Below, piece by piece: positions 1-7,815 of a stretch of 64,000 bases of DNA; position 1 is the first letter of the stretch, and every line of letters begins with the position of its first letter. Source of the DNA: Acinetobacter bereziniae LMG 1003 = CIP 70.12 (GTDB taxonomy: Bacteria > Pseudomonadota > Gammaproteobacteria > Pseudomonadales > Moraxellaceae). The stretch spans positions 339,639-403,638 of the forward strand of contig NZ_KB849755.1 in NCBI RefSeq assembly GCF_000368925.1, in the 5' to 3' direction. The position numbers were made by a program, and so were the translations under genes. A model generated the notes under the pieces. That model saw only the letters and a list, made by a program, of their open reading frames with translations, had not been told where the DNA came from and did no database searches.

Positions 1-473
1 CGAATACTGAAATTCAACCTTATGTGGGTGCAGGTTATACATATTTAGATAATGATGTTGATATTCACTTTTTGGGACTCAATGCTGGTGTTCAATTCAA
101 CCAATATATTGGTGCTGAAGCATTTTGGAACAAATCAGTAAATGACATCAAATTTGATGAAGACTTTGAAGAGCTAGGCGTAAGAACTGATGCAGATGTT
201 CAATATTATGGTGTTGCTTTAACGGGTAAATATCCTTTAGAAAACAATTTTTATGCTAAAGGTATGATTGGATATACACGTGTTGATCTTGATGTAGATG
301 CTCAATTTTTAGGTTATAAAGTATCTGAAAGTGAAGATGATTCAGGTGTGATTATTCAAGCTGGTGGCGGTTATAACTTTACCAAGAATATTGCAGCTGA
401 ATTAGCATACACATACATTAGCGCTTTTGATGGCTTTAATGGTGTGAATCTTCAATTAAAATATAACTTCTAA
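1..473 (+). CDS. Outer-membrane beta-barrel protein, C-terminal part (5' end outside window)
   Basis: The reading frame is open from the first complete codon (base 3) and ends at a TAA at 471-473, so the gene starts upstream of the window. A GTG at 24 is an internal Val codon, not a start. About 157 residues are visible. They show alternating polar and hydrophobic strands with glycine and aromatic residues (PYVGAGYTYLD, YYGVALTGKYPL, GGGYNFTKNIAAELAYTYI) and end in Phe (LQLKYNF), the usual C-terminal signature of barrels inserted by BAM. This fits the OmpA-like or porin-family single-barrel group of Acinetobacter. The precise family and any periplasmic domain cannot be judged from this part. 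A strong intrinsic terminator follows. Confidence 0.75.
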   Translation, partial: NTEIQPYVGAGYTYLDNDVDIHFLGLNAGVQFNQYIGAEAFWNKSVNDIKFDEDFEELGVRTDADVQYYGVALTGKYPLENNFYAKGMIGYTRVDLDVDAQFLGYKVSESEDDSGVIIQAGGGYNFTKNIAAELAYTYISAFDGFNGVNLQLKYNF

Positions 474-481
474 GTTAACAA

Positions 482-513
482 TAAGAAAGAAGGATAAATA
501 TCCTTCTTTCTTA
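482..513 (+). terminator. Intrinsic terminator after outer-membrane protein gene
   Basis: A perfect 14-bp inverted repeat (482-495 with 500-513) with a 4-nt loop begins nine bases after the stop codon. One arm is pyrimidine-rich, but there is no long uninterrupted T tract beyond it. Confidence 0.7.
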
Positions 514-780
514 AATCACAAAGTAAAATAAAAACGATATACATCATTCATCATACTGATCGTTTGATATGAGTTAGCGATTCAAAACACCAATAATTAC
601 TTAAATAAAATTTTTTAGGTAAATTTCGCTCAGTCAATTTATTTTATTCATCTTATAAATAATGACGAATTTAAAAGTAGCGATAGCAAGCATAATAGAC
701 ATGCTGCTTCAGTATCAAATTTAAACTCGTGTTTTATAAAAAACTTAGATATTGCACAAGATTTAAAACACATCATAATT
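514..780. other. Intergenic region, nothing recognised
   Basis: About 270 bases of AT-rich sequence between the terminator and the end of the TetR gene. No ORF with a credible start, no tRNA and no repeat shared with the rest of the window was seen. Confidence 0.5.
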
Positions 781-1365
781 TTACTTGATCAACAATCCCC
801 GTAATAATAAATCTAAAGCTTCTCGTGCATGTATTGATCTTTGTACATTATCTCCCCCTTCAGCAATCCAAAATGCAGCTTCTGTTAGACTGCCATAAAT
901 TAAAGAAGCAATTGCTTGTGGGTCAACGGGTTCAATCACATTCTCTTGGAGAAGTTTTTCAATGAGTTCTTGCATCGAATCAATACAGTCTTTTTGTGAC
1001 TCTAATGAGCTTCCTCCTAAAACAGCGCGGGCATCACGAAGGACAATACGTTGGAATTCTGGTTCTAAAGCCATATCTAAATAACGATGACAACGTTGAC
1101 TAAAACCAAGCCAAGCATTTTCAGCATGATCAGAAATAAACTGTAGCTGATGATCCATCTCACTATCAATTTGCTTCACAACCGCTGCTAATAGTCCTTT
1201 CTTATCTCCGAAATGATGATAGAGCGCTCCACGGGTAAAGCCTGCTTGAGCAGTCAGGTCATCCATTGAGGTCTCTGCATAACCCTTTTCACTAAATACT
1301 ATACGTGCCATTGCAATCAAAGCTGCACGGGTTTCTTCCATTTCAGCACGGGTGCGACGAACCAT
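781..1365 (-). CDS. TetR/AcrR-family transcriptional repressor
   Basis: A 194-residue protein with an N-terminal TetR HTH at about residues 12-58: the segment RIVFSEKGYAETSMDDLTAQ leads into AGFTRGALYHHFGDKKGLL, the classic recognition-helix signature. The rest is an alpha-helical ligand domain resembling the TetR C-terminal domain of AcrR/TtgR-type efflux repressors. The longer frame could start at 1386, but the ATG at 1365 has a good Shine-Dalgarno (GTAAGGAG) seven bases upstream and matches the MVRRT start typical of this group. It is divergent from an MFS transporter with a promoter region full of palindromes. By inference it represses that transporter and itself and is released by a small hydrophobic ligand, as in other drug-efflux TetR pairs. 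Confidence 0.9.
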   Translation of the reverse strand: MVRRTRAEMEETRAALIAMARIVFSEKGYAETSMDDLTAQAGFTRGALYHHFGDKKGLLAAVVKQIDSEMDHQLQFISDHAENAWLGFSQRCHRYLDMALEPEFQRIVLRDARAVLGGSSLESQKDCIDSMQELIEKLLQENVIEPVDPQAIASLIYGSLTEAAFWIAEGGDNVQRSIHAREALDLLLRGLLIK

Positions 1366-1379
1366 AAAAAAACTCCTTA

Positions 1380-1447
1380 CATACATTTCGTATGAATATT
1401 TACATACGCCTCGTATGATTGTATGCTTTATTCATACGCAGCGTATG
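1380..1447. promoter_or_regulatory. Three TetR-type operator palindromes between tetR and MFS gene
   Basis: Three copies of a 15-bp palindrome with arms CATACG/CGTATG and a 3-bp centre: 1380-1394 (first arm CATACA, so imperfect), 1403-1417 and 1433-1447 (both perfect). Centre-to-centre spacings are 23 and 30 bp. A further half-site (GTATG) lies at 1421-1425. The cluster fills the divergent promoter region, with the first copy overlapping the leader of the tetR gene. Binding by the adjacent TetR protein is inferred from position and symmetry. Confidence 0.8.
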
Positions 1448-1499
1448 TATTTTACAAAATCCTTGTATCTTTACAAGAAATCATTTTTAGGAAGACCGA

Positions 1500-2699
1500 A
1501 TGATTGATGCATATCGAGAATTATTTTTAAAACCCCATACGACCACATTCACGATGGCTGGTTTAATTGCACGTATCGCTTTGCCGATGAGTAGTATTGG
1601 AATCATCCTTATGATTTCGCAGTTGTATGATAGTTATGCCCTTGCAGGTTTAGTGTCGGCTACATTTGTCCTCACTTATGCGCTTATTTCACCACAAGTA
1701 TCAAGGCTCGTTGATCGCTATGGACAAAGAGATATACTTCCAATCGTAACGATCATCTGCACAGTTGGCTTTGTTATCTTAATTTATAGTGCTTGGAAGC
1801 AAACTGGCAATTGGTGCTTATTTATTGGAGCATTTTTAGCAGGTTTTATGCCAAGCATATCGGCAATGGTGAGAGCCCGTTGGACAGAACTTTATCGTGA
1901 TCACCCCAGATTACAGTCGGCTTATTCCTTAGAAACAGTACTTGATGAAGTGTCATTTATTATTGGACCTCCCTTATCTGTAGGCTTATCTATCATTTTA
2001 TTCCCTCAAGCCAGCTTAATCGTTGCAATCTTATTACTGATTATTGGCGTTATTATATTGGTTCTTCAACGTGCAACCGAACCCCAATTGGACGATTTAA
2101 ATACCCATCTGCCGAATTCTGGCTCGATTATCAAACTTGCAAATATACGTTTACTGACTTTACTTATGCTGAGCATGGGCGTTATTGTCGGTACAGTGGA
2201 CATCGTGAGTGTCGCCTTTGCTGAAGCAGTTTCTCAACCCGCTGCTGCAAGTCTAGTCCTCTCTGCTTATGCTCTAGGATCATGTATATCTGGTCTGTGG
2301 TTTGGTGCACTTAAGCTGTCAATGCCCTTACATCGACTTTTATTATGTGGCGGTGTAGCTACAGCCATCGCAACCATTCCCTTAGCTTGGATTAACAGTA
2401 TCGCTATTCTGACTTGTGTTGTATTTGTGGCTGGAATATTTTTCGCACCGACGATGATCGTGGCAATGTCACTGGTAGAACGTCTTGTCCCGAAACACCG
2501 CTTAACTGAAGCAATGACATGGTTATTGGCTGGTTTAAATATTGGTGTAGCATTAGGCGCAGCAAGTGCAGGGCAAATGCTTGATCGCTATGGTTTAGAA
2601 TATGGATTCTTGATCGCCTTGGGTGCGGGTGCAATCGTATTCATCCTTGCACTATTTGGAAATTATCGTTTAAGACATCATGAACAATCGTCAGGTTAA
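1500..2699 (+). CDS. MFS transporter (probable efflux)
   Basis: A 399-residue polytopic membrane protein with about 12 predicted hydrophobic helices in two six-helix halves. The loop after helix 2 carries SRLVDRYGQRDIL, a version of the MFS motif A (G-x-x-x-D-R-x-G-R-R/K), and a related GQMLDRYG motif sits in the second half, so it belongs to the major facilitator superfamily. It lies 134 bases from a divergent tetR with operator palindromes between them, which suggests substrate-inducible efflux. The start ATG at 1500 has GGAAGA a few bases upstream. The substrate cannot be told from sequence. A sugar or metabolite exporter is possible as well as a drug pump. Confidence 0.85.
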   Translation: MIDAYRELFLKPHTTTFTMAGLIARIALPMSSIGIILMISQLYDSYALAGLVSATFVLTYALISPQVSRLVDRYGQRDILPIVTIICTVGFVILIYSAWKQTGNWCLFIGAFLAGFMPSISAMVRARWTELYRDHPRLQSAYSLETVLDEVSFIIGPPLSVGLSIILFPQASLIVAILLLIIGVIILVLQRATEPQLDDLNTHLPNSGSIIKLANIRLLTLLMLSMGVIVGTVDIVSVAFAEAVSQPAAASLVLSAYALGSCISGLWFGALKLSMPLHRLLLCGGVATAIATIPLAWINSIAILTCVVFVAGIFFAPTMIVAMSLVERLVPKHRLTEAMTWLLAGLNIGVALGAASAGQMLDRYGLEYGFLIALGAGAIVFILALFGNYRLRHHEQSSG

Positions 2700-2873
2700 A
2701 ATCATTCAAAATAGCTTGTTCACAACTCATAAAAATAGGACATCAGACGTGAATCATATTGATATCAAAAATTCATTGTTCCTTAGGGCGATAGTTAAGA
2801 TAAAGCTTTTTTGCATTGAATGATGTTTTTTAAAGCGCTTTTCGACAGCTAATATTCCATTTTACAAAACTGG

Positions 2874-2904
2874 TGAACTTCAAAATCATTTAAATTGAAG
2901 TTCA
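2874..2904. repeat. Inverted repeat in convergent intergenic region
   Basis: Perfect 10-bp arms (2874-2883 and 2895-2904) with an 11-base AT-rich loop lie between the ends of two convergent genes. The position fits a bidirectional terminator, but there is no good T tract on either side, so it is listed only as an inverted repeat. Confidence 0.4.
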
Positions 2905-2977
2905 TTTCTCAGTATTACTATTTAAAAAATCTATAGATTCAAATATCTAAAATAAACCACGCTCAAGTTTTTCTTGG

Positions 2978-3568
2978 TCATTTTTTTGCTTTTAAACAAT
3001 CCGTCGCCTGATCCAACTTAAACAGCTCATAGATCAGTTCATTTTTTTCTGGCATTGTAAAATCAATTTTAACTTTTTCTGGAGAATCAAACTGATGGTA
3101 ACTTATTGTAAATTTTTTAGAATGGATTAACTCTCCCATCAGTCCACAGGATTCCTGCGGATCAGTTGCAACAAATAAAATTTGTATTGCTTTTAATCCC
3201 TCATCCGCAAAGTCTGTTGTTTGCAGTTTCTGATTGATACCATTATCCATACTGATATATATCGGCTTATTGGAATCAATAAATCGAGCAGTTTTACTTA
3301 CTCCTGAATTAGCAGTCAAAGCGACGGAAAGAGTTAAAAATACTGCTTTTTCAGGATAACCCAGTGCTTTCGCAAAATTACCTTCTTTTTGGTATAGCCG
3401 AATTGCCTCATGACCAGAGTCACTGTAAAGCCTGAAACTATCAATCGCTTTAAAGTTATCCGAGATAATTTGCTTCTCCCAATCATTTGCATAACAAAAA
3501 GTTACTGCCATTGAAAGTTGGAGTAAATAAACTAATTTAACAAGTGTGGATATTTTTGTTGGCATCAT
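2978..3568 (-). CDS. Uncharacterised secreted protein with signal peptide
   Basis: A 196-residue protein that starts with two Met codons (3568 or 3565). A hydrophobic stretch (residues 8-26, ending ...VTFCYA before NDWEK) is a good Sec signal peptide with an AxA-like cleavage site, so the mature protein should be periplasmic or secreted. The mature part has two cysteines that could form a disulfide (one in SCGLMGEL, one near the C-terminus in ATDCLKAKK). No enzyme motif or domain was recognised. It resembles in style the family-less periplasmic proteins common in Acinetobacter. It is convergent with the MFS gene and has no operon partner. Confidence 0.6.
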   Translation of the reverse strand: MMPTKISTLVKLVYLLQLSMAVTFCYANDWEKQIISDNFKAIDSFRLYSDSGHEAIRLYQKEGNFAKALGYPEKAVFLTLSVALTANSGVSKTARFIDSNKPIYISMDNGINQKLQTTDFADEGLKAIQILFVATDPQESCGLMGELIHSKKFTISYHQFDSPEKVKIDFTMPEKNELIYELFKLDQATDCLKAKK

Positions 3569-3892
3569 TTAATGCAAGTACTCTTTTCTAAATTTGGAAA
3601 TAATCAGCTAAACTCAAGGTCCACTTATTGATTTAAATGTTTGATTCATAAGAGAAAAGGTCAAACAACAGAAAGTCCAAATTCCCCCAAGCCTTTTCGT
3701 TTTCCACACGCTTTACGCCTCGATGTTCTAGATCATAGAAGATTCATCTTCATCGTAGATCGAGTGGAAAGCCGAAGTGCTAGAAAACGTTTAGTTGGGT
3801 ATAAATTTACATGTGGGATATAGAACAACGGACTATCGAACGGATGGACCACAAAATAGACCGAAAAATCCGATGGTCTAAAAATAACAGGC
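3569..3892. other. Intergenic region upstream of tRNA terminator, possible gene remnant
   Basis: This stretch holds one short open frame (about 3641-3823) starting at a TTG without a ribosome binding site. It contains several short inverted motifs (TTTCCAC/GTGGAAA, CGTTTTC/GAAAACG). A tRNA 3' end nearby makes an old integration scar conceivable, but no integrase or direct repeat of the tRNA end was found. I see nothing that can be named. Confidence 0.35.
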
Positions 3893-3929
3893 AATAAAAA
3901 ACCCCATAAATCAGTGATCTACGAGGTTT
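3893..3929 (-). terminator. Intrinsic terminator behind the tRNA gene
   Basis: Read on the minus strand, a 7-bp stem (arms at 3923-3929 and 3899-3905, with one G-U pair) closes a 17-base loop and is followed by a run of T. It begins four bases after the CCA end of the tRNA and probably ends the tRNA transcript. Confidence 0.7.
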
Positions 3930-3933
3930 GATA

Positions 3934-4010
<77 letters not shown>

Positions 4011-4185
4011 TATAAATACTGACGATAGAGTATTTTCGAGAAAGAATACTAGCGAAAATAAAATTGAATTACAAGAACTTTAACAACAACTTAGATTTAA
4101 TGCATGTTTTTTGAACATTAGAGAGAGAATTCAACGAATTATGACAAAGCAACTCTACTTTGCAATATCGATTACACCAATATGA

Positions 4186-4287
4186 CTAGTGAGGATTTTT
4201 ACGTTTATCTAAATAAACTTCCAACCCGCTCCATAAACAAATCAAAATAAGGACAAAGATCATCACAATAAAAAAGGTCATAAACAC
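4186..4287 (-). CDS. Possible 33-residue single-pass membrane protein
   Basis: A short frame starting at GTG (4287), with an AAGGA Shine-Dalgarno seven bases upstream and a second in-frame Met at codon 3. The product is almost all one hydrophobic helix (MTFFIVMIFVLILICLW) followed by a short charged tail (DKRKNPH). That combination of binding site, helix and positively charged tail is typical of real small membrane proteins. The frame is short, however, and no family is recognised. It lies alone between the tRNA and the siderophore-interacting protein gene. Confidence 0.4.
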   Translation of the reverse strand: MFMTFFIVMIFVLILICLWSGLEVYLDKRKNPH

Positions 4288-4547
4288 ACTGCAATCCTTT
4301 TGCGCATTGTTAAAATTTTAAGCTCGTTGCTTAACTAAGACTAAAGTCTAAAACATTCAATATCGATAGTGAATATGAGGTTGGTTGTTTTTAAAACAAA
4401 ATAAATCTTATGCTATTGTTTTTAATTATTAATTTTGGTTTTCTTCATTTAATCACGAAGATAAGACACAAATTTATTCACCCTACTGACTTTTTAAACT
4501 TTGGAATTATTACTGTAATAGTGGCACTTCTATTCAAAAACATATAC

Positions 4548-4566
4548 GATAATGATAATTGTTATT
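4548..4566. promoter_or_regulatory. Fur box upstream of siderophore-interacting protein gene
   Basis: The 19 bases match the consensus Fur box at 16 of 19 positions (GATAATGATAAT followed by TGTTATT). It ends 18 bases before the start codon at 4585, where bound Fur-Fe(II) would block transcription or initiation. The product next door is an iron-siderophore reductase, so the match is consistent with iron repression. Confidence 0.8.
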
Positions 4567-4584
4567 ACTTGAGCAATATGAATC

Positions 4585-5394
4585 ATGGCTTTGAATGCAC
4601 ATCGTACTTTTATTCAAGTGAAGGAAAAAATATATTTAGGTCCCAACTATATTCGTATCATTTTTGACTGTGTAGATACGGATAAATTCAAACATACAAG
4701 TATTGGCGATAACAATAAAGTCTTTATTCCAAGACCTGACCAAAGTGAAATAGAGCTTCCAGATTTTGATTTTGATCAACGTAAATGGATCGTCAACAAT
4801 CCTACCCTTATGCCAGAAATTCGCACATATACCCATCGTGATATTGATCTAATCAATAAAACTTTAACCATTGAGTTCGCAATGCATGGTACAGATACGG
4901 TTGCTTGTCATTGGGCTGATCGTGCGCAACGAGGTGATCAAATTGGTGTCACCATGTCTACTGCGACACGAGACTTGATTCCCACTGGGCTTCAACATTA
5001 TCTGATTATTACGGATAGTACAGGTTTAGCCGTTACACAAGCAATTTTAAAAACATTACCTGCAAGTAGCAAAGCTTATGTGATTGCAGAAGTACCAACT
5101 ATCGCAGATCGAATCGAATTAAAAACGCAAGCTGATTTAGAACAAATATGGTTATATAACCCTACGCCCTTGAAGCAAAGCTTATTGGCAGATGAGTTAG
5201 CGAAACATCCTGAGCTGATCAATCTACCGCCGAGTCGTTATGCACACATCACTGCTGAATTACAAGCTGTACGTGCTTGTCGGAATATTCTCAGAAAACA
5301 AAGTGACTGGGGGAAAGAAGATTGTTATGCATGCTCATATTGGCAAATTGGTAAAGCAGACAGTGAGCGATTTTCTAAAGTTGTTGATGATTGA
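4585..5394 (+). CDS. Siderophore-interacting protein (FAD-dependent ferric-siderophore reductase)
   Basis: A 269-residue member of the SIP/ViuB family of cytoplasmic flavoproteins, which reduce ferric siderophores to release iron. The N-terminal half is the FAD-binding barrel with the R-x-Y-T flavin motif (R80-T-Y-T83). The middle holds the family segment MHGTDTVACHWADRAQRGDQI, and the C-terminal half is the NAD(P)H-binding SIP domain ending with YWQIGKADSERF. In the family the second half usually carries an acidic residue near the end. The start ATG at 4585 follows a Fur box directly and its Shine-Dalgarno is weak. It is a single gene ended by a strong hairpin, so it is probably iron-regulated by itself and serves siderophores taken up by receptors elsewhere. 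Confidence 0.88.
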   Translation: MALNAHRTFIQVKEKIYLGPNYIRIIFDCVDTDKFKHTSIGDNNKVFIPRPDQSEIELPDFDFDQRKWIVNNPTLMPEIRTYTHRDIDLINKTLTIEFAMHGTDTVACHWADRAQRGDQIGVTMSTATRDLIPTGLQHYLIITDSTGLAVTQAILKTLPASSKAYVIAEVPTIADRIELKTQADLEQIWLYNPTPLKQSLLADELAKHPELINLPPSRYAHITAELQAVRACRNILRKQSDWGKEDCYACSYWQIGKADSERFSKVVDD

Positions 5395-5458
5395 AATAAT
5401 GTTGTGAGTCCAATATCTCAATTGATTTATTACAGTGCAACTGATTGAAGTTCAAACA

Positions 5459-5493
5459 AAAGTCTCTATGCTCGTTCTCTGTGTAGAGACTTT
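5459..5493 (+). terminator. Intrinsic terminator after siderophore-interacting protein gene
   Basis: Perfect 10-bp arms AAAGTCTCTA/TAGAGACTTT with a 15-base loop, about 65 bases after the stop codon. The following T run is short. Confidence 0.65.
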
Positions 5494-5666
5494 AATCATT
5501 CAGTGTAAATTAAAATATCGGTGAATAGGCATCTGGCATAAATCAAAAAAATGAGACTGGTTTGTGATTGTGAATCATTTCAACATTTCAAGTAATTTCC
5601 TCATTCAAAAAAGTACAAATTAATCATTATTTCATATTTAATGATAGAGCCAATTTATTAAAAACT

Positions 5667-5735
5667 CATACCGTAAAATATGACTTACCTTGATCAATAA
5701 AAGCGATGTAATGAAAATCTTGTTGAATAACAAAA
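5667..5735 (+). repeat. Diverged partial copy of a dispersed intergenic repeat
   Basis: The core TGATCAATAAAA, a variable ATG-AATGAA segment, then TTGTTGAAT lines up with the copies at 32521-32627 and 61082-61187. The CATAC-GTAAAA start is also shared. Beyond TTGTTGAAT the similarity fades. A short frame of 79 codons overlapping this copy is not considered a gene. Confidence 0.5.
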
Positions 5736-5834
5736 ATCTTTCGTTGAGCGAGCAGGCTTATAAAAAACTCCGACCTAATAAAATAAAAAGTATCACAATC
5801 AATCTTCCAATTACGCTTTTAATATGTTCAAGTC

Positions 5835-6272
5835 TTAATCACAATATTTCATGGCTTTATTCTTTGATAAATTTAACTGTATATGATGCAATAACACACA
5901 AGAATAATTACGAAACTCGTATTCCTTAATCATTTTGTCCTGTATGAGCTCAATCCGAATCTGGGTTTCTAAATAATCTTTGAAAAAATCTACCTGATTC
6001 AAACAAAACATATATTTTTGCTGATGATTCTCTAAGTTGTGCAAACTTGATTGATACACTTTGCTTGTCAACACATCGTTTACATTTCCGTTTGCATATA
6101 AAAACACAATATCAAACCTTGAGAAATCGTCAGAATTGAATATGGCTTGGGGCTTCAGCGCACATATATTTTGATTCACGCGTTCATATTTAAAATCTTG
6201 GATATATTTCTTTTTACATCCCTGTACAATCAAACAAGAACTTAAAATTATAATCAAACCACAATATTTCAT
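5835..6272 (-). CDS. Uncharacterised small lipoprotein
   Basis: A 145-residue product with a type II signal peptide: a hydrophobic stretch ends in LIVQGC, so Cys19 should be lipidated. The positively charged KKK after it does not suggest inner-membrane retention. The mature part has further cysteines (QNICALKP, YMFCLNQ, NYSCVLL, MKYCD) that could form disulfides in the periplasm. No domain is recognised. It sits 18 bases downstream of the peptidase E-like gene on the same strand and may share its transcript. Confidence 0.6.
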   Translation of the reverse strand: MKYCGLIIILSSCLIVQGCKKKYIQDFKYERVNQNICALKPQAIFNSDDFSRFDIVFLYANGNVNDVLTSKVYQSSLHNLENHQQKYMFCLNQVDFFKDYLETQIRIELIQDKMIKEYEFRNYSCVLLHHIQLNLSKNKAMKYCD

Positions 6273-6290
6273 CGATGACCTAAAAAATAA

Positions 6291-6881
6291 TCAGTTGATA
6301 TAAATAAATTGCTGGTTGGTGAGTGGAACTAAAACCTGTTTAGCATAAAACTCATTGAATATCTGTGTGGTAATTTCTGAAAATGGTTCATCTTTAAAAT
6401 GCGGTAAAATTGAAAAATTGATCAATCCCAATCCTTGAATATCCTGTAAATAAGGTGCTTTTGAAGTATCATCCATTGTTCTGATATATTCTAAATCTTG
6501 TCCCAATACGATAGAGCCAGCGGAACTGCCTATATAAGGTTTTCCCTGATTGATCAACTTTGAAATGACTTTATCAGCCTGAGATCGTTTTAATTCTTGT
6601 AAGAGATAGAAGGTATTCCCTCCTGAAACAAAGATAAAGTCATTCCGATTTAGCGTCGCTTCAATTGACTGGATGTCTTGCTCATCTATATTTAAAACGT
6701 CAACCTGAATGCCTAGCTTTTCAAAGGCTTTTTTATCATCTTCGACATAAAATGTAATTGATTCAGGCTTACTTGCAGTCGGAATAAATGTAACAGACTT
6801 ACCGATTAGAGGCTGATCAATATGCTGTGCAAAATCCAAATAAACATCCGCAAAAGAAGCTGCTAGAAAAAGGTTTTTCAT
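6291..6881 (-). CDS. Peptidase E-like protein (class I glutamine amidotransferase fold, family S51)
   Basis: A 196-residue protein with the two hallmarks of the S51 dipeptidase E group: GGNT at residues 87-90 and the nucleophile elbow GSSAGS at 118-123, with Ser120 as the likely catalytic residue. Family members cleave Asp-X dipeptides or act as cyanophycinase-like exopeptidases. This one lacks a signal peptide, so it should be cytosolic. The length is a little shorter than the 220-230 residues usual for peptidase E, the C-terminus being cut short after QQFIYIN. It may form an operon with the lipoprotein behind it. The substrate is unknown. Confidence 0.75.
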   Translation of the reverse strand: MKNLFLAASFADVYLDFAQHIDQPLIGKSVTFIPTASKPESITFYVEDDKKAFEKLGIQVDVLNIDEQDIQSIEATLNRNDFIFVSGGNTFYLLQELKRSQADKVISKLINQGKPYIGSSAGSIVLGQDLEYIRTMDDTSKAPYLQDIQGLGLINFSILPHFKDEPFSEITTQIFNEFYAKQVLVPLTNQQFIYIN

Positions 6882-7035
6882 GATGAACGCTCTATTTTCA
6901 GGTTGTATTAAAAAATATTGTTAATTTTTAAAATAATTCAAAATCTTAAATGAAGACAATAAATCTAGATATTCAAATCAGTCCAACTTCATCATAGCAC
7001 AGCACTGCGACGGATTTTATGTAAAAATACAATGC

Positions 7036-7815
7036 TCAAATCAGTTTCTCATTCATATAGCGCCAATAACGTTTTGGAACATATTGAATATGAAGTTTGA
7101 TATTTTTACGTGCCGAAATATTGACACTATTAAAATAGTCTTTCCAAAGTTGGTCATAAAGGATTTCATCGTCATCCAGTTCAATACTAAAATCTTGACT
7201 GGTCCCCTTAGCAATATTTTGATCAATCTCAAATACATTCATACTGACTTGATGAATATTTTTTAAGTCATAATAAATGCCAAAATTCCGCAACTCATCA
7301 TAAATGAGCCAACGTTGATCTTGATATCTTGTTTTGAAGTGCCTTTCAATCAATGGAAGAACATTGAAATCAGGACGTACCAAACTTAAAAATAATTCAT
7401 CTTTACACTTTTTGAAACGGACAAAAGCCTCCATACGGTGCTTCTCACGCCCCACTTGTTTCGCCCATTTAGAAACAGCAAGCACATCTGCATGACCATA
7501 ATCAGCATCGACACGTCGATGTGATGAAAACACGTAGATACTCAAATTAAACAAATGTTGAAATGCACTTTCCTGCTCAGATAAAAAAGTATAATAAAAA
7601 TTACGCAATGTATTAGATGAAACCTTTTGCTTAAATGCCTTCCACACGCGATCAGCATGAATTTCATTAGACTCAATAAAAATCGTTTCATCCAATAAAC
7701 TGGATTGAAGACTATTTTGGCTGGCTATCAAGACATCCAGCTCTTTAAACTGAAATGCACGAAACACACAGCATAATAAGCCAGTCATCGTTCCATCAAA
7801 AATATACTTTGCCAT
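7036..7815 (-). CDS. DUF4130-type protein, partner of radical SAM DNA repair protein
   Basis: A 259-residue protein of the TIGR03915/DUF4130 group, described in protein families as a probable DNA metabolism protein. The N-terminus (MAKYIFDGTMTGLLCCVFRA) and the middle segment VSKWAKQVGREKHRMEAFVRF are the recognisable family signatures. Related domains are found fused to UdgX-type uracil-DNA glycosylases in other bacteria, which hints at base-damage repair. Its start codon follows the stop codon of the radical SAM gene with no gap (TAA then ATG), so the two are translated from one message and presumably work together. The reaction is not known. Confidence 0.85.
   Translation of the reverse strand: MAKYIFDGTMTGLLCCVFRAFQFKELDVLIASQNSLQSSLLDETIFIESNEIHADRVWKAFKQKVSSNTLRNFYYTFLSEQESAFQHLFNLSIYVFSSHRRVDADYGHADVLAVSKWAKQVGREKHRMEAFVRFKKCKDELFLSLVRPDFNVLPLIERHFKTRYQDQRWLIYDELRNFGIYYDLKNIHQVSMNVFEIDQNIAKGTSQDFSIELDDDEILYDQLWKDYFNSVNISARKNIKLHIQYVPKRYWRYMNEKLI

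Noticed and set aside
3641..3823. 60-codon open frame near the tRNA terminator
   Set aside because: TTG start without a ribosome site, no family, region full of inverted motifs; looks non-coding.
4410..4667. 85-codon open frame ahead of the siderophore-interacting protein gene
   Set aside because: It runs through the Fur box and into the start of the real gene in another frame, has no ribosome site, and its second half is a shadow.
5690..5929. 79-codon open frame
   Set aside because: It starts inside a dispersed repeat copy and overlaps the 3' end of the lipoprotein gene on the other strand.
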